In this document: piece by piece, positions 17,202-28,697 of the stretch | How positions within the stretch are numbered: position 1 is the first letter of the stretch | Layout of the letters: the number at the start of each line of letters is the position of its first letter | Translations under genes and position numbers: made by a program | Notes under the pieces: generated by a model | Told to the model about the DNA's origin: nothing | Databases searched by the model: none | What the model saw: only the letters and a program-made list of their open reading frames with translations | NCBI RefSeq assembly: GCF_001750725.1 | Contig: NZ_CP017279.1 | Coordinates: 1,550,001-1,614,000, forward strand | Source: Enterobacter ludwigii | GTDB taxonomy: Bacteria > Pseudomonadota > Gammaproteobacteria > Enterobacterales > Enterobacteriaceae | Direction: 5' to 3' | Length of the DNA: 64,000 nucleotides

Positions 17202-17513
17202 TTAATTCGCCTGATTCATACGGCGATGTTTCTCTGCCTGTTGCTGATGAATAACAGAAGACTGCCCATTGTTCACCGTTTCATGCACAACGGCGGCCTT
17301 CTCATGCTCATTCATCGCAGAGAAAGACTTTGCCGATTCGGGAGTAGTATTACAGGGGCCAGCTTTGAGCATTTTCTTGTGCTTCTCAGCCATGGTTTGA
17401 TGCGCAGTTGCCTGAGCGTTATTAACCTGGTCGTGCATGTTGATCGTTTCTGCTGCCCAGCCAGATGATGTGACAGCCATAATGGTGACAATGGATAACA
17501 GGATCTTTTTCAT
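17202..17513 (-). CDS. silE: SilE/PcoE-family periplasmic metal-binding protein
   Basis: 103 residues with a signal peptide (MKKILLSIVTIMAVTSSGWA) and a mature region that closely resembles SilE: ETINMHDQVNNAQATAHQ, then AMNEHEKAAVVHE and HRRMNQAN. Repeated H-x-x-M motifs (HQTM, HKKM, HRRM) are typical Ag+/Cu+ ligands. The protein is shorter than plasmid SilE (about 143 residues) and seems to have lost one repeat unit. It probably sequesters silver or copper ions in the periplasm. It is transcribed separately from silCFBA, with a CusR/SilR-like site 126 bases upstream. Confidence 0.75.
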   Translation of the reverse strand: MKKILLSIVTIMAVTSSGWAAETINMHDQVNNAQATAHQTMAEKHKKMLKAGPCNTTPESAKSFSAMNEHEKAAVVHETVNNGQSSVIHQQQAEKHRRMNQAN

Positions 17514-17638
17514 GGTCGAATCTCCTAAGTTTACATGCTCTGCAATATCGCTGAATGAAAAGTCAGAGATAAATGCATCGGCGTCTGAATTATCATTGAT
17601 TATAAAAACCGACCTCTGTTTATCCCGTGACGGGCTGA

Positions 17639-17652
17639 TGACATTTCTGTCA
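17639..17652. promoter_or_regulatory. CusR/SilR-like box upstream of silE
   Basis: TGACATTTCTGTCA: half sites TGACA and TGTCA separated by four bases, the same spacing as in the perfect box at 24007. It would place silE under the same two-component system. Confidence 0.5.
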
Positions 17653-17693
17653 CTGGGCCATACGGGGAATAACCCCCTGCCCCATACGCATAA

Positions 17694-17718
17694 AAAAGGA
17701 CACTCCAGCGTGTCCTTT
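17694..17718. terminator. Bidirectional terminator after silA
   Basis: AAAAGGACAC and GTGTCCTTTT form a 10-bp stem with loop TCCAGC; the run of A on one side and T on the other fits. It lies downstream of silA (minus strand), just before the silE promoter region. Confidence 0.75.
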
Positions 17719-17734
17719 TAATATCGTCGCGCGT

Positions 17735-20700
17735 TTATTTATGTCTTCGCAGCCAGATTAATTTGTAGGCGGCCGGAATAATGAACAGGGATAACAGCGG
17801 AGCCGTAATCATTCCTCCAATCATCGGCGCGGCTATCCGGCTCATGACTTCTGAGCCCGCACCGGTTCCCCAGAGGATGGGCAACAGACCGGCAATGATA
17901 ACCGCTACGGTCATCGCTTTCGGTCTCACGCGGAGTACCGCCCCCTGATAAAGGGCTTCATCGAGCCCTTCCGCGGTAAAGGTTTCCCGCTGGGCAAGCG
18001 CCGGATGGGCTTCAATGGCATGACGCAAGTACATCAGCATCACCACGCCAAACTCTGCTGCCACCCCGGCCAGGGCAATAAAGCCGGTTCCGGTCGCCAC
18101 GGACATATGGAAGCCCTGCCAGTACAGGAACCAAATTCCGCCGACCAGGGCGAATGGCAGACTCATCAGAATAAGCAGTGCCTCATCAACACGACGGAAT
18201 GCCAGATATAACAAAATGAATATGATCATTACCGTCATCGGCACCATCAGTTTCAGTTTTTTATTGGCGTGCTCCAGCAATTCAAACTGTCCGGAGAAAG
18301 AGACACTGGTGCCCGGTCTTAATTTTACGTGCTGGCTGATAGCGGTTTTAATGTCGTTCACAACCGACACCATATCCCTGCCACGGGCATCAATATAAAT
18401 CCAGCTGGCAGGACGGGCATTTTCCGTTTTCAGCATGGTAGGTCCGGAAACGACACGAATATCAGCGACATCGCCCAGGGTAATTTGCTGTTTCATGGGC
18501 GTCAGAATGGGCATCTGTTTCAGTGCCTGTGGGCTGTTTCGGTAATCCTGAGGGTAGCGGATATTGATCGGGTAACGGGCTACGCCCTCAACCGTCTCGC
18601 CGGTTGTTGCGCCACCGATGGCTGATGAGACAAACAGCTGCACATCACCCACCGTCATTCCGTATCGGGAGGCTTTCTCCCGGTTGATATCCACATCGAT
18701 GTAGCGTCCGCCTTCCAGACGTTCTGCCAGGGCTGAAACCACGCCCGGCACGGTTTTAGCCACCGCTTCGATACGTTGTGCAGTGGCATCAATATCAGAC
18801 AAAACGGTGCCAGACACCTTGATACCGATTGGGCTTTTAATGCCGGTGGAGAGCATATCTATACGGTTACGGATCGGCGGTACCCAGAGGTTAGCCAGGC
18901 CGGGCAAACGCACGGTCTTATCCAGCTCATCAACGATCTTGTCAATCGTCATTCCTGGTCGCCACTGATCTTCAGGCTTGAGCTGAAGGGTGGTTTCGAC
19001 CATTTCCAGTGGCGCGGAGTCGGTCGCCGTTTCAGCCTTACCGGTCTTACCAAATACGGACGCCACTTCAGGGACGGTTTTGATTAATTTGTCTGTCGTC
19101 TGCAAGAGCGCGGCAGCCTCTGCCGGCGATACGCCAGGTAACGTTGAAGGCATGTACAGCAGATCGCCCTCATTGATCTTTGGCAGAAATTCCCCCCCGA
19201 CCTGACTCAGCGGCCATATGACCGTAAAAATAGTTAACGCCGCAACCAGCAAGGTCGTTTTCGGCCAGTGGAGCACGCGAAGCAATAACGGGTGATAGGC
19301 ATTAATCAGCAGTCGGTTCAGCGGGTTGCTGGTCTCCGCGGGGATTTTCCCTCTGATCCAGAACCCCATCAATATAGGAATGACGATGATTGCCAGCGCG
19401 GCCGCGCCCGCCATGGCATACGTCTTCGTGAAGGCCAGCGGCCCAAACAGGCGCCCTTCCTGTCCCTCAAGCGTGAAAATGGGGATGAACGACAAGGTGA
19501 TGATCAGCAGGCTGATAAACAGCGCCGGGCCCACTTCAACGGACGCATCGGTAATGACCTTCCAGCGGGTTGCGTTGTCTATTTGCTCCCCAGGGTGTTG
19601 ATGATCCCACTCTTCCAGCCGTTTATGCGCATTTTCAATCATCACAATGGCGGCATCCACCATCGCCCCCACGGCAATGGCAATCCCGCCCAGAGACATA
19701 ATATTGGCGTTTAGCCCCTGGAAATGCATGACGATAAAGGCAATGCACAGGCCAAGCGGCAGAGAAACGATCGCCACCAGCGCAGAGCGGATATGCCAGA
19801 GGAACAGCGCACAGACGATGGCTACCACGATAAACTCTTCAAGGAGTTTGTTACTCAGGTTATCAATGGCGCGGTCAATTAACTGGCTGCGATCGTAGGT
19901 GGTCACCACCTCGACACCCTCTGGCAGGCTGGCTTTCAGCGTCTCCAGTTTGTCTTTCACTGCGGTAATGACTTCACGTGCGTTTTTCCCCGAGCGCAGG
20001 ATCACGACGCCACCAGCAACTTCACCCTGGCCGTTAAGTTCTGCAATGCCGCGCCGCATTTCCGGGCCCGTTTGCACGCGGGCCACATCGCGCAGATAAA
20101 CCGGCACGCCGTTCTCGCCCGTTTTCAGGACGATATTATTGAAATCATCTATGGACTGAAGGTAACCGCTGGCGCGGACCATGTACTCCGCTTCCGCCAT
20201 TTCAATGGATGATCCCCCTGCTTCCTGGTTAGATGATTCAAGAGCCTGTTTAACGTCTGGCAGCGTGACACCGTACTGCGCCAGCTTCAACGGGTTAACC
20301 TGAATCTGATACTGCTTAACCACGCCGCCTACTGACGCAACCTCCGCGACGTTAGGGATGGTTTTCAGCTCGAATTTCAGGAACCAGTCCTGAAGGGAAC
20401 GCAGTTCTGCAAGATCGTGTTTTCCACTGTGATCCACCAGGGCATATTCAAATATCCAGCCGACACCGGTGGCATCTGGTCCTATTTCTGAGCTTACACC
20501 GGCAGGCAATTTGCCCTGAACCTGGTTCAGGTATTCCAGAACGCGCGAGCGGGCCCAGTACAGGTCAGTACCGTCTTCAAAAATGACGTACACATAGGAG
20601 TCGCCAAACTGGGAAAAACCACGCACGGTCTTTGCGCCGGGTACCGACAGCATGGTTGTCGTGAGCGGATACGTGACCTGATTTTCAACAATCTGCGGAG

Positions 20701-20869
20701 CCTGACCGGGATAGCTGGTTTTAATGATCACCTGCACATCAGACAGATCGGGCAATGCATCCACAGGGGTATTGATGATAGTCCATGTTCCCCAGACGCT
20801 GAGAAACAAAGCGCCCATCATCACCAGGAAACGGTTGGCGACGGAGCGCCGGATAATCCATTCAATCAT
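17735..20869 (-). CDS. silA: Silver/copper RND efflux pump, inner-membrane component
   Basis: About 1044 residues, the usual CusA/SilA length. The start [16 protein letters not shown] is the family N-terminus, with AAGGAGACG before two adjacent ATGs (20872 and 20869). Twelve membrane segments and two large periplasmic loops are evident; the family signatures [36 protein letters not shown] (part) and [15 protein letters not shown] are present. It moves Ag+ or Cu+ from the periplasm or cytoplasm into the SilB/SilC channel using the proton gradient. It is last in the minus-strand silC-silF-silB-silA operon, 10 bases after silB. Confidence 0.92.
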   Translation of the reverse strand: MIEWIIRRSVANRFLVMMGALFLSVWGTWTIINTPVDALPDLSDVQVIIKTSYPGQAPQIVENQVTYPLTTTMLSVPGAKTVRGFSQFGDSYVYVIFEDGTDLYWARSRVLEYLNQVQGKLPAGVSSEIGPDATGVGWIFEYALVDHSGKHDLAELRSLQDWFLKFELKTIPNVAEVASVGGVVKQYQIQVNPLKLAQYGVTLPDVKQALESSNQEAGGSSIEMAEAEYMVRASGYLQSIDDFNNIVLKTGENGVPVYLRDVARVQTGPEMRRGIAELNGQGEVAGGVVILRSGKNAREVITAVKDKLETLKASLPEGVEVVTTYDRSQLIDRAIDNLSNKLLEEFIVVAIVCALFLWHIRSALVAIVSLPLGLCIAFIVMHFQGLNANIMSLGGIAIAVGAMVDAAIVMIENAHKRLEEWDHQHPGEQIDNATRWKVITDASVEVGPALFISLLIITLSFIPIFTLEGQEGRLFGPLAFTKTYAMAGAAALAIIVIPILMGFWIRGKIPAETSNPLNRLLINAYHPLLLRVLHWPKTTLLVAALTIFTVIWPLSQVGGEFLPKINEGDLLYMPSTLPGVSPAEAAALLQTTDKLIKTVPEVASVFGKTGKAETATDSAPLEMVETTLQLKPEDQWRPGMTIDKIVDELDKTVRLPGLANLWVPPIRNRIDMLSTGIKSPIGIKVSGTVLSDIDATAQRIEAVAKTVPGVVSALAERLEGGRYIDVDINREKASRYGMTVGDVQLFVSSAIGGATTGETVEGVARYPINIRYPQDYRNSPQALKQMPILTPMKQQITLGDVADIRVVSGPTMLKTENARPASWIYIDARGRDMVSVVNDIKTAISQHVKLRPGTSVSFSGQFELLEHANKKLKLMVPMTVMIIFILLYLAFRRVDEALLILMSLPFALVGGIWFLYWQGFHMSVATGTGFIALAGVAAEFGVVMLMYLRHAIEAHPALAQRETFTAEGLDEALYQGAVLRVRPKAMTVAVIIAGLLPILWGTGAGSEVMSRIAAPMIGGMITAPLLSLFIIPAAYKLIWLRRHK

Positions 20870-20879
20870 CATCGTCTCC

Positions 20880-22130
20880 TTAATGGCCCGAATGCGCGTC
20901 GTCAGTTTTTTCAGGATGACGCATGCGCTCCAATGCACCGCTAATATTGGCTTCGGAGTCAATCAGGAACAGACCGCTGACCACGACAGCATCGCCTTCG
21001 TTCAGTCCGCTGCCAATCGCGGACTGTTGCTGAGATTCATGCAGAACATGAATGTTTTTTGGCACAAAACGCCCTTCCGCATCGACCACAATCACCCGCT
21101 GTTCTTTGCCCGTATCAATCACGGCCTGGGATGGGATCAGCAGCATCTCCTGGCTCCTGGCGTTCAGTTTCAGGTAGGCGTTCATGCCGGGTTTCAGGCT
21201 TTCGTCTTTGTTGGAGACCTGCAGACGGACCTGCAGCGTGCGGGTAGTTTGATCCACGCTGGGGAGAATGTTCCATTTTTCAACGGCAAACGATTTATCC
21301 GGATACGCGGGCACTGAAATTTCAAACTGCGAGCTGTCTTTGAGAAGATACGCAATGGATTCCGGCACCGCCGCACTGATCCAGACCGGATCCATCCCCT
21401 GTATCTGTGCCACCACGTTATCTTTGGTAATGTTCATGCCCGTGCGCAGGTTAAACGCCGTAATCACGCCATCTATGGGGGCCTTGATAGTAAAACGGGT
21501 CTGGATACTCCGGGTCGCACGCAGACGTTGAACATCCTCTTCCGGCATGCCGGCAAGACGTAGTCGCTCCAGAACACCTTTTATCTGGGTAGGGGTTCCG
21601 CCGGTACCCGATAACAACAGGAACTCGCTTTGCGCTTCTACCCATTCCGGAATGGTGATATCGATAAGCGGCGTCCCTTTTTTAACATGATCGCCCACGG
21701 TCAGTGGGTACACTTTCTCGACGAAACCCTCAGAACGCGCCTGCACAATGACAAACTGATATTCGTTATAACTGACGTTGGCCGGTATGGTCTGGGCGTA
21801 ATTCAGCGATCCCCGCGTCACTTTCTGCGTTTTGAGTCCCAGGTTCTGAACCTGCGTCGGGTCAATACGAATACCCTCACTGCTTTTTTCGTCATTTTCA
21901 TCGGCATATTTCGGCACCAGATCCATATCCATAAACGGAGACTTGCCGGGTTTATCAAACCGGGTATCCGGCTTCATCGGGTCATACCAGAAAAGTACCT
22001 TTCTCTCCGTCGTGGTCTGTTCTGTTTTTTCTGCGGAATGCACAGACTGCCAGGCGATAACTGAAATCAGCCCTCCTGCAATAAGGCTGCCGAGGGTGAC
22101 GGCAGCAAATTTTATTCTTAAAGAGGCCAT
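20880..22130 (-). CDS. silB: Silver/copper efflux periplasmic adaptor
   Basis: 416 residues. An N-terminal membrane/signal segment ([19 protein letters not shown]) is followed by the CusB/SilB metal-binding start ([27 protein letters not shown]), then lipoyl-like and beta-barrel domains ([19 protein letters not shown]) and a His-ending tail (DDAHSGH). Many residues match SilB more closely than CusB as I remember them. It bridges SilA to SilC and receives metal from SilF. It lies 11 bases after silF. Confidence 0.9.
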   Translation of the reverse strand: MASLRIKFAAVTLGSLIAGGLISVIAWQSVHSAEKTEQTTTERKVLFWYDPMKPDTRFDKPGKSPFMDMDLVPKYADENDEKSSEGIRIDPTQVQNLGLKTQKVTRGSLNYAQTIPANVSYNEYQFVIVQARSEGFVEKVYPLTVGDHVKKGTPLIDITIPEWVEAQSEFLLLSGTGGTPTQIKGVLERLRLAGMPEEDVQRLRATRSIQTRFTIKAPIDGVITAFNLRTGMNITKDNVVAQIQGMDPVWISAAVPESIAYLLKDSSQFEISVPAYPDKSFAVEKWNILPSVDQTTRTLQVRLQVSNKDESLKPGMNAYLKLNARSQEMLLIPSQAVIDTGKEQRVIVVDAEGRFVPKNIHVLHESQQQSAIGSGLNEGDAVVVSGLFLIDSEANISGALERMRHPEKTDDAHSGH

Positions 22131-22141
22131 GCTTTTTCTCG

Positions 22142-22483
22142 CTATTTAATGCTCTTGAGTAAAGAGATATTGCCCTGCTGAACAAACGTAAAATTAACGT
22201 GGCTGCCGGCTTTTAAGGCGAGAATAGTTTCGTCTGCCTGGACAAAGGTGAAACGCATGGTCATGGCGGGCCAGCCAATCGCTGGAATAGCATCGTGCGC
22301 GATAGTGATTTTTTTAGTGCTCAGATCAACCGCTTTCACCACGCCGGTTCCCGCGATAACCTGCTCTGGCGTGGCTTGTGCGGCTGTGCTCATCTCCCCG
22401 TGCTGATGTGTTTCAGCATGCAGGCCTGCAGAAAATATAACGGAGAGTGCACCCAGTACGACCGCGTTAAATAAACTGTTCAT
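22142..22483 (-). CDS. silF: Periplasmic silver/copper chaperone
   Basis: 113 residues with a signal peptide and the CusF/SilF small beta-barrel. The binding residues can be seen in HDAIPAIGWPAMTMRF: one His, one Trp that makes a cation-pi contact, and two Met. It hands Cu+ or Ag+ to SilB. It lies between silC and silB in the same operon. Confidence 0.9.
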   Translation of the reverse strand: MNSLFNAVVLGALSVIFSAGLHAETHQHGEMSTAAQATPEQVIAGTGVVKAVDLSTKKITIAHDAIPAIGWPAMTMRFTFVQADETILALKAGSHVNFTFVQQGNISLLKSIK

Positions 22484-22516
22484 TTTTTGATTTCCTGATG
22501 GAGTAATTAAAAGGAA

Positions 22517-23902
22517 TTACTCAACCCAACCGCCACCCAGCGCGGTGAATAAGTTAATTTCATTCACCTGTCGGGAATAGATAAGGTCGAGAATGGTTTG
22601 TTGTGTTGCAAAAAGAGAACGTTCAGCATCGAGCACTTCAATGTAACTGACCGCGCCACTGGAATATAAACCTCTGGCTCGCTGCAGGGTGATATGTAGC
22701 GAATCAAGATAACGCTGCTGGGCGTCGAGTTGCTGACTGATGCTGTCCCGCAATGCGAGCGCGTCGGCGACCTGTTTAAAAGCCGCCTGAATTTTTTGTT
22801 CGTAATTGACGATTGACTGCTGCTGGCGAATTTCAGCCAGTTTGAGGTTGGCTTTATTCCTTCCGGCATTAAAAACAGGAATGTCAATTTTCGGAATAAA
22901 ATTCCACATCCCGCTTCCTGCGGTGAAGAGGCTGGATAATTCCGTACTGCTTGCTGAAAGCCCGCTGGTTAGCGTAATGGACGGGAAAAAGGCGGCGCGC
23001 GCCGCGCCAATATTGGCATCAGCCGCTTTCAGTTGATACTCCGCTTCCATAATGTCCGGGCGCTGAAGCAATATTTCTGACGGCAGACGAGGCGGCAGTT
23101 TGACGGGTGTAATCTCATCGACGCCGCCTCCTTTCTCTGCCGGCAGCGCGCGATAGGTTCCCAGAACCTGCTGCAGGGCATTATTGGCCTGAGCCAGCTC
23201 GCCTTCTCTTTTCGCTATTTCTGCACGGGTACTTTCAATCTGCCCCCGGGCCTGTTCAAGTGCCAGAACGTTGGTGCTGCCCGTTACCAGCTGTTGTTCA
23301 ACAAAAGCCCAGGATTGTTGATAGTTCTTTAGCGTATCGCGGGCAATACGACGTTGTTTGTAGGCCAGCTGCTGGCTGAAATAGCTCTGCGACACGCTGG
23401 AGACGAGCAGGATATGCGCGGCACGGCGGGCTTCCTCGCTGGCAAAATAGTTCTGTCTGTCGGCATCACTCATATTCCTGAGCTTGCCGAAGAAATCGAG
23501 TTCGTAACTGAGGTTCAACCCTGCGTCGTACTGCTGTGTGGTCGGCTTGTCCGTTTTCAGCCCACCACTGTAGGTCACACCTGACGAGGCATTCACCTGC
23601 GGATACCGGTCGGCATCCGTCACGTTGAACTGCGCGCGCGCCTCTTCAACCTTGAGGGCGGCCATTTTTAAATCACGGTTGTTATTCAGGGCTTCGGCGA
23701 TCAGTGCTGCAACCTGAGGATCGGCAAAAAAGCTACGCCATCCGCTGTCGTGATACCCCGCTACCACCGGCGTGAGGCTATTGCGGGATAACGAGAACTG
23801 CTGCGGAACCGGTGCTGGCGGGCGCGCATATTCTGGTGCCAGCGAGACGCAGCCTGCCAGGAAAAATATTGTGCTAATGCTAAGTCGTTTTAATGTGCAC
23901 AT
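22517..23902 (-). CDS. silC: Silver/copper efflux outer-membrane channel, lipoprotein
   Basis: About 461 residues from ATG 23902, where MCTLKRLSISTIFFLAGC gives the lipobox of the CusC/SilC family; the longer open frame upstream runs into the promoter. Two OEP (TolC-like) repeats are present (RDLKMAALKVEEARAQFNV; LLQRPDIMEAEYQLKAADAN, in part), ending NEINLFTALGGGWVE. It forms the exit duct through the outer membrane for SilA-SilB and is the first gene of the operon behind the SilR box. Confidence 0.9.
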   Translation of the reverse strand: MCTLKRLSISTIFFLAGCVSLAPEYARPPAPVPQQFSLSRNSLTPVVAGYHDSGWRSFFADPQVAALIAEALNNNRDLKMAALKVEEARAQFNVTDADRYPQVNASSGVTYSGGLKTDKPTTQQYDAGLNLSYELDFFGKLRNMSDADRQNYFASEEARRAAHILLVSSVSQSYFSQQLAYKQRRIARDTLKNYQQSWAFVEQQLVTGSTNVLALEQARGQIESTRAEIAKREGELAQANNALQQVLGTYRALPAEKGGGVDEITPVKLPPRLPSEILLQRPDIMEAEYQLKAADANIGAARAAFFPSITLTSGLSASSTELSSLFTAGSGMWNFIPKIDIPVFNAGRNKANLKLAEIRQQQSIVNYEQKIQAAFKQVADALALRDSISQQLDAQQRYLDSLHITLQRARGLYSSGAVSYIEVLDAERSLFATQQTILDLIYSRQVNEINLFTALGGGWVE

Positions 23903-24004
23903 CACGCTTCTCGTCCAGGCAGGCCTGGTAAATGTTTCAAATGAAGTCCAGAGTATTACCAGGGTTACTCTACAGCGTGCTTCCTGTTTGCCTGGTGACA
24001 GGAT

Positions 24005-24022
24005 AATGACAATGTTGTCATT
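24005..24022. promoter_or_regulatory. CusR/SilR box between silC and silR
   Basis: AATGACAATGTTGTCATT is a perfect palindrome matching the TGACAA-N2-TTGTCA CusR box. It sits in the divergent silC/silR intergenic region and should control both operons. Confidence 0.85.
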
Positions 24023-24092
24023 CTTAACGTAAGTCATTGATAACGGTTTGAGGCTCTCTAGAATGTCCAGAGCAGCCAGTCAGGGGAGCAAG

Positions 24093-24776
24093 ATGAAAAT
24101 ACTGATCGTTGAAGACGAGATAAAAACCGGGGAGTACCTCAGCAAGGGGCTGACTGAGGCGGGGTTTGTGGTGGACCACGCTGACAATGGCCTGACCGGA
24201 TATCATCTCGCCATGACCGCCGAGTATGACCTCCTGATTCTGGATATCATGCTTCCCGACGTGAACGGCTGGGATATCATCCGCATGCTACGTTCTGCCG
24301 GGAAGGGAATGCCGGTTCTGTTACTCTCAGCCCTTGGCACTATTGAACACCGGGTGAAGGGTCTTGAACTGGGCGCGGATGATTACCTGATCAAACCCTT
24401 TGCCTTTGCGGAGCTTCTCGCCCGCGTCAGGACGCTTCTGCGACGGGGCAATACGGTGATCACGGAAAGCCAGTTTCAGGTGGCTGATCTGATGATTGAT
24501 CTCGTGTCCAGAAAGGTGAGCCGCGCAGGGAACCGCATCCTGCTGACCAGTAAAGAGTTCAGCCTGCTGGAGTTTTTTATGCGACACCAGGGGGAAGTGC
24601 TGCCCCGCTCCCTGATTGCATCCCAGGTCTGGGACATGAATTTTGACAGCGACACCAACGCGATTGATGTCGCCGTCAAACGGCTTCGCGCGAAAATAGA
24701 CAATGATTATGAACCGAAGTTGATCCAGACGGTCCGCGGCGTGGGGTACATGCTGGAGGCACCGGATGCGCGTTAA
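24093..24776 (+). CDS. silR: Silver/copper two-component response regulator
   Basis: 227 residues, OmpR/PhoB family. The receiver domain shows the acidic pair (EDE), phosphoacceptor Asp51 ([13 protein letters not shown]) and the Lys near 101 (LIKPF); the winged-helix domain follows ([12 protein letters not shown]... [10 protein letters not shown]). ATG 24093 is chosen because it gives the family start MKILIVEDE and has GGGAG upstream; the longer frame to 24048 is not needed. It binds the box at 24007 and turns on silCFBA and probably silE. Its stop overlaps the silS start by 11 bases. Confidence 0.92.
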   Translation: MKILIVEDEIKTGEYLSKGLTEAGFVVDHADNGLTGYHLAMTAEYDLLILDIMLPDVNGWDIIRMLRSAGKGMPVLLLSALGTIEHRVKGLELGADDYLIKPFAFAELLARVRTLLRRGNTVITESQFQVADLMIDLVSRKVSRAGNRILLTSKEFSLLEFFMRHQGEVLPRSLIASQVWDMNFDSDTNAIDVAVKRLRAKIDNDYEPKLIQTVRGVGYMLEAPDAR

Positions 24777-26226
24777 ATTACCCAGACGCCCTTTTTCACT
24801 AGCCCTCAGGCTGACGTTTTTTATCAGCCTCTCCACGATACTGGCATTTTTCGCCTTCACCTGGTTTATGCTGCACTCCGTTGAAAAGCATTTTGCCGAG
24901 CAGGATATCAACGATCTGCAGCAAATCAGTACCGCGATGCACCGTATCCTGCAGTCCGCGGCAGATCCGGACGAGAAGAAAATCAGTAAAATCAAAGAGT
25001 CAATTGCCAGCTATCGTAACGTTGCGGTTCTTCTTCTCGACGCGCGTGGAGAGGTGTTGTTCAGTACGGCGCAGGGGGCAGCGTTACGCCCTGCCGTGAA
25101 CACGGCGGCATTCAGCACGCACAGCCGGGCACGGGATGTGTTTCTCTGGACGGTAGATGCCCCCACCCTGCAGCGTCATTCCGGCGCTGAGATGAAAAGT
25201 GACACGTACCGGATTATCGCCTCGTCAGGCACGGCAACGCTGCAGGGAAAAGCGCAGAATTACGTTATGCTGATCGGGCTTTCTATTAATTTCCATCTCC
25301 ATTACCTCGATGCGCTGAAAAAGAACCTGATTGCGATTGCCGTGGTGATCAGCCTGCTGATTATTCTTATCATTCGAATCGCGGTCCGTCAGGGACACCT
25401 GCCGCTGCGTAACGTCAGCAATGCCATTAAAAATATCACCTCTGAAAATCTCGATGCGAGGCTGGAACCGTCGCGCGTTCCGGTTGAACTGGAGCAACTG
25501 GTGATTTCGTTCAACCATATGATTGAAAAGATTGAAGATGTGTTCACCCGCCAGGCGAATTTTTCTGCCGATATCGCCCACGAAATCAGAACCCCCATCA
25601 CCAATCTGGTGACCCAGACTGAGATCGCACTCAGCCAGAACCGGACGCCGAAAGAGCTGGAAGATATTCTCTACTCAAGCCTTGAAGAGTATAACCGGAT
25701 GACCCGGATGGTCAGCGATATGCTGTTCCTGGCGCAGGCGGATAATAATCAGCTGATCCCGGACAGGGTGATGTTTGATTTAAGCGCGGAGGTCATTAAA
25801 GTCTTTGATTTCTTCGAGGCCTGGGCGGAAGAACGTCATATCGCGCTGACGTTTCACGGGATGCCCTGCCTGATCGAAGGCGATCCGCAGATGTTCAGAC
25901 GCGCAATCAACAACCTGTTATCCAATGCCCTGCGCTATACGCCGGAAGGCAAGACGGTGACCGTCTCAATCGACGAACGGGAAAACGATTTTGAGCTGAT
26001 GATTGCCAACCCCGGGAAACCTGTCCCGCAAGAACATCTACCCAGGCTGTTTGACCGTTTTTACCGGGTGGATCCTTCCAGGCAGCGAAAAGGCGAAGGC
26101 AGCGGGATTGGTCTTGCCATTGTGAAGTCAATTGTCACCGCGCATCATGGCAAAGTCCGCGTCGAATCGGATGCTCAGTCGACACGCTTTATCTTGTCCG
26201 TGCCTAAGCGGGTTACTCAGCACTGA
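24766..26226 (+). CDS. silS: Silver/copper sensor histidine kinase
   Basis: 486 residues. Two membrane segments ([20 protein letters not shown], and the [19 protein letters not shown] region near 188-206) border a periplasmic sensor domain; HAMP follows, then the H box ([14 protein letters not shown]) and the N, G1 and G2 boxes ([32 protein letters not shown]). It senses periplasmic Ag+/Cu+ and phosphorylates SilR. The 3' end overlaps the converging LysR gene by 14 bases. Confidence 0.92.
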   Translation: MRVKLPRRPFSLALRLTFFISLSTILAFFAFTWFMLHSVEKHFAEQDINDLQQISTAMHRILQSAADPDEKKISKIKESIASYRNVAVLLLDARGEVLFSTAQGAALRPAVNTAAFSTHSRARDVFLWTVDAPTLQRHSGAEMKSDTYRIIASSGTATLQGKAQNYVMLIGLSINFHLHYLDALKKNLIAIAVVISLLIILIIRIAVRQGHLPLRNVSNAIKNITSENLDARLEPSRVPVELEQLVISFNHMIEKIEDVFTRQANFSADIAHEIRTPITNLVTQTEIALSQNRTPKELEDILYSSLEEYNRMTRMVSDMLFLAQADNNQLIPDRVMFDLSAEVIKVFDFFEAWAEERHIALTFHGMPCLIEGDPQMFRRAINNLLSNALRYTPEGKTVTVSIDERENDFELMIANPGKPVPQEHLPRLFDRFYRVDPSRQRKGEGSGIGLAIVKSIVTAHHGKVRVESDAQSTRFILSVPKRVTQH

Positions 26227-27136
26227 GTGGTTGCTGCACAGCCCGACACACGTCCAGCACTTTCTCTCTCAGCCAGCGGTGCCCCGGATCCCTTTCCATT
26301 CGCGGGTGCCACATCTGCGATACCGTAATGGTTCGGGTTTTAAACGGCAGTTCAAAAACATGCACACTCTGCGCCATCGGCTGGTTCAGCAGATACAATG
26401 CCGGAACCATGGCGATCAGATCGGACGCCAGCGCCACGGATAGCGCCGTCGGGAAACCGGGCACGACGCTGGCAATTTTGCGCTTCATCCCCACTTCTGC
26501 CAGCGCATCGTCGACAAAGCCGTGTAGCGACCCGTCGGGCGCGGCAACCACGTGGCCCCAGGAAACATAATCGTGAAGGCTGACCGTGGGTTGTGCCGCC
26601 AGCGGATGTCCCTTACGCACCGCGGCAATGAACCGATCCTGAAATAATCGCTGCAGGCGTATTTCAGGTCCCATGTTGCTCTGCACGCCAATTTCCAGGT
26701 CAACCAGCCCTTCCCGCAGATAGCGTGACGTTTTCTCGGGCTTCGGCGAGAACCGAATACACACATCGGGCGCAGCTTCGGCCACGGCGGCAATCAGCAA
26801 TGGGCCAAATGCGACCACAAAACCATCATTGGCTCTGATGGTGAACAGCCGCTCGAGGTTTTCCACCTTCAGCGTTTCAGTGGAGGGCTGCAGTACGGCT
26901 CTTGCCTCATACACGGCCCCTCTGGCTCGCTCCCGGGTGGCCTCGGCCCAGGGCGTCAGCACCATATTACGCCCTGCCCGCACCAGGATCGGGTCGCCGG
27001 TCACCTCTCGCAGCCGGCTCAGGGTACGGCTCATGGCTGACGTACTCAGGTTTAAACGCCGCGCCGCGCCCGCCACGCTGGCTTCGGCCAGCAGGACGTC
27101 GAGGGCGACAAGCAAATTAAAATCCGGATCGGACAT
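26213..27136 (-). CDS. LysR-type regulator, probably of the adjacent MFS gene
   Basis: 307 residues. The N-terminal helix-turn-helix ([30 protein letters not shown], in part) and LysR substrate domain are complete. It is divergent from an MFS efflux gene with about 116 bases between the start codons, the usual place for a regulator that controls both. The ligand is unknown. Its 3' end overlaps silS by 14 bases, so the two are antisense at their ends. Confidence 0.85.
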   Translation of the reverse strand: MSDPDFNLLVALDVLLAEASVAGAARRLNLSTSAMSRTLSRLREVTGDPILVRAGRNMVLTPWAEATRERARGAVYEARAVLQPSTETLKVENLERLFTIRANDGFVVAFGPLLIAAVAEAAPDVCIRFSPKPEKTSRYLREGLVDLEIGVQSNMGPEIRLQRLFQDRFIAAVRKGHPLAAQPTVSLHDYVSWGHVVAAPDGSLHGFVDDALAEVGMKRKIASVVPGFPTALSVALASDLIAMVPALYLLNQPMAQSVHVFELPFKTRTITVSQMWHPRMERDPGHRWLREKVLDVCRAVQQPLSAE

Positions 27137-27252
27137 GATGCATCCTCAGATAAGGCGTTATATGCAACTGAACAGTGCAACTGCTGCGTCTTCCGCCTTG
27201 TATATCCCATGATTATAGTTTCGTCATCAACATTCTTTCCGGAGTTACGACG

Positions 27253-28662
27253 ATGACGCTATTTTCAAACCAGCCCGGCGACGAAGGATTGCCCGGCCAT
27301 GAACGCGCCCGGGTGATGGCCGCGGTAATGACCACCACGCTGATGGGCGTTTTTGATGGCATCATGATCAACATCGCCTTGCCTTCGATGGCAAGCGCGA
27401 TGCAGGTGCCCGCGAATGTGGCCGTCTGGTTCGCCAATGGATATCTGTTGTCCGCGGCCATGACTCTGGCCATCTTCGCTGCCCTGGCGGCCCGCGTTGG
27501 CTACCGCCCGGTGTTTCTGACCGGACTTGCCGTCTTTACACTCACCTCGCTCGGCTGCGCGCTGGCCCGCACCCCGGACATGCTGATCGGGATGCGGATT
27601 TTGCAGGGGATTGGCGGGGCGGCCACATTGAGTATTGCCCCGGCGATACTGCGCGCCGTCTTTCCCGGTCGACTGCTTGGCCGCATTCTGGGACTGCACG
27701 CCCTGCTGATCGCCTCCAGCACGGCCATTGCACCCGTACTGGGCGGGACGATCCTGGACGTACTGCGCTGGCAGTGGTTATTCGCCATTAACCTTGTTCC
27801 CGGAACGATTGCCCTGCTGTTGGCCTGGAAGGCCTTACCACGACAACCGGCTTCAGATCCTTCTCCGTTCGATGCCCCGGGGGCACTGCTCTCCGCGGTC
27901 CTGTTGGGGGCGATGATCATGACGGCCAACAGTTTCCAGCATGCTTCGCACCACATCAGCCACGAGGCCATCAGCTGGGCGTTGCTCGCCACGATTAGCG
28001 CCATCACCTTTGTCTGGCATATTCGCCGCGCCCGAAGCCCCATACTGCCTCCCGTTATTTTCCACAACGGACGCTTTACGCTCGCCGCGCTCACGTCGCT
28101 GGCCTCGTTTGTGAGCCAGGGCATCACCTTTATCGCCCTGCCGTTCCTGTTTCAGAGCGTGTACGGCTACAGTCCGGTGGTCTCCGCGCTGCTGTTCACG
28201 CCCTGGCCGATAGGCATCGTACTGATCGCGCCGCATGCGGGCCGCTGGGCAGACACAATTTCAGCCCCGCTGATATCTACCCTTGGGCTATTCGTGTTTG
28301 TGGTGGGATTGATCCTGCTCGCGACACTGCCCGCCAGCCCTTCCGCTTGGAATATCTGCCTGCGAAGCCTGGTGTGCGGGATCGGTTTTGGTTGTTTCCA
28401 GAGTCCCAATAACCGGGAAATGCTCTCTAACGTGGTACGGGAGTATGCCAGCTACGCATCCGGCGTACTGGCTATCGTGCGGACGTTTGGACAATGCCTG
28501 GGGGCTGCCGTGGTCGGCGTTCTGCTGGCCACAACGCCGAATCAGCCGGCTTTTGACGATCGGGCCGTTCATTATGCACTGTGGATTGCGGTCATTGCTT
28601 CGGCGGTTTCTGTCGTGTTTAGCGTGAGCCGGCTGCGCGCCACGCGTCAGGCTACGGCATAA
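27253..28662 (+). CDS. MFS drug/proton antiporter, DHA2-type
   Basis: 469 residues from ATG 27253; the open frame further upstream lies in the promoter region. About fourteen membrane segments and the motif-C-like region (ATLSIAPAILRAVFPGRLLGRILG, in part) fit the 14-TM DHA2/EmrB family. It probably exports a toxic organic compound. No membrane-fusion partner gene is adjacent, so it may act alone. The substrate cannot be read from the sequence. Confidence 0.8.
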   Translation: MTLFSNQPGDEGLPGHERARVMAAVMTTTLMGVFDGIMINIALPSMASAMQVPANVAVWFANGYLLSAAMTLAIFAALAARVGYRPVFLTGLAVFTLTSLGCALARTPDMLIGMRILQGIGGAATLSIAPAILRAVFPGRLLGRILGLHALLIASSTAIAPVLGGTILDVLRWQWLFAINLVPGTIALLLAWKALPRQPASDPSPFDAPGALLSAVLLGAMIMTANSFQHASHHISHEAISWALLATISAITFVWHIRRARSPILPPVIFHNGRFTLAALTSLASFVSQGITFIALPFLFQSVYGYSPVVSALLFTPWPIGIVLIAPHAGRWADTISAPLISTLGLFVFVVGLILLATLPASPSAWNICLRSLVCGIGFGCFQSPNNREMLSNVVREYASYASGVLAIVRTFGQCLGAAVVGVLLATTPNQPAFDDRAVHYALWIAVIASAVSVVFSVSRLRATRQATA

Positions 28663-28697
28663 ACACGGAGCAGCGCACTACGCGCTGCACCTGTGAT

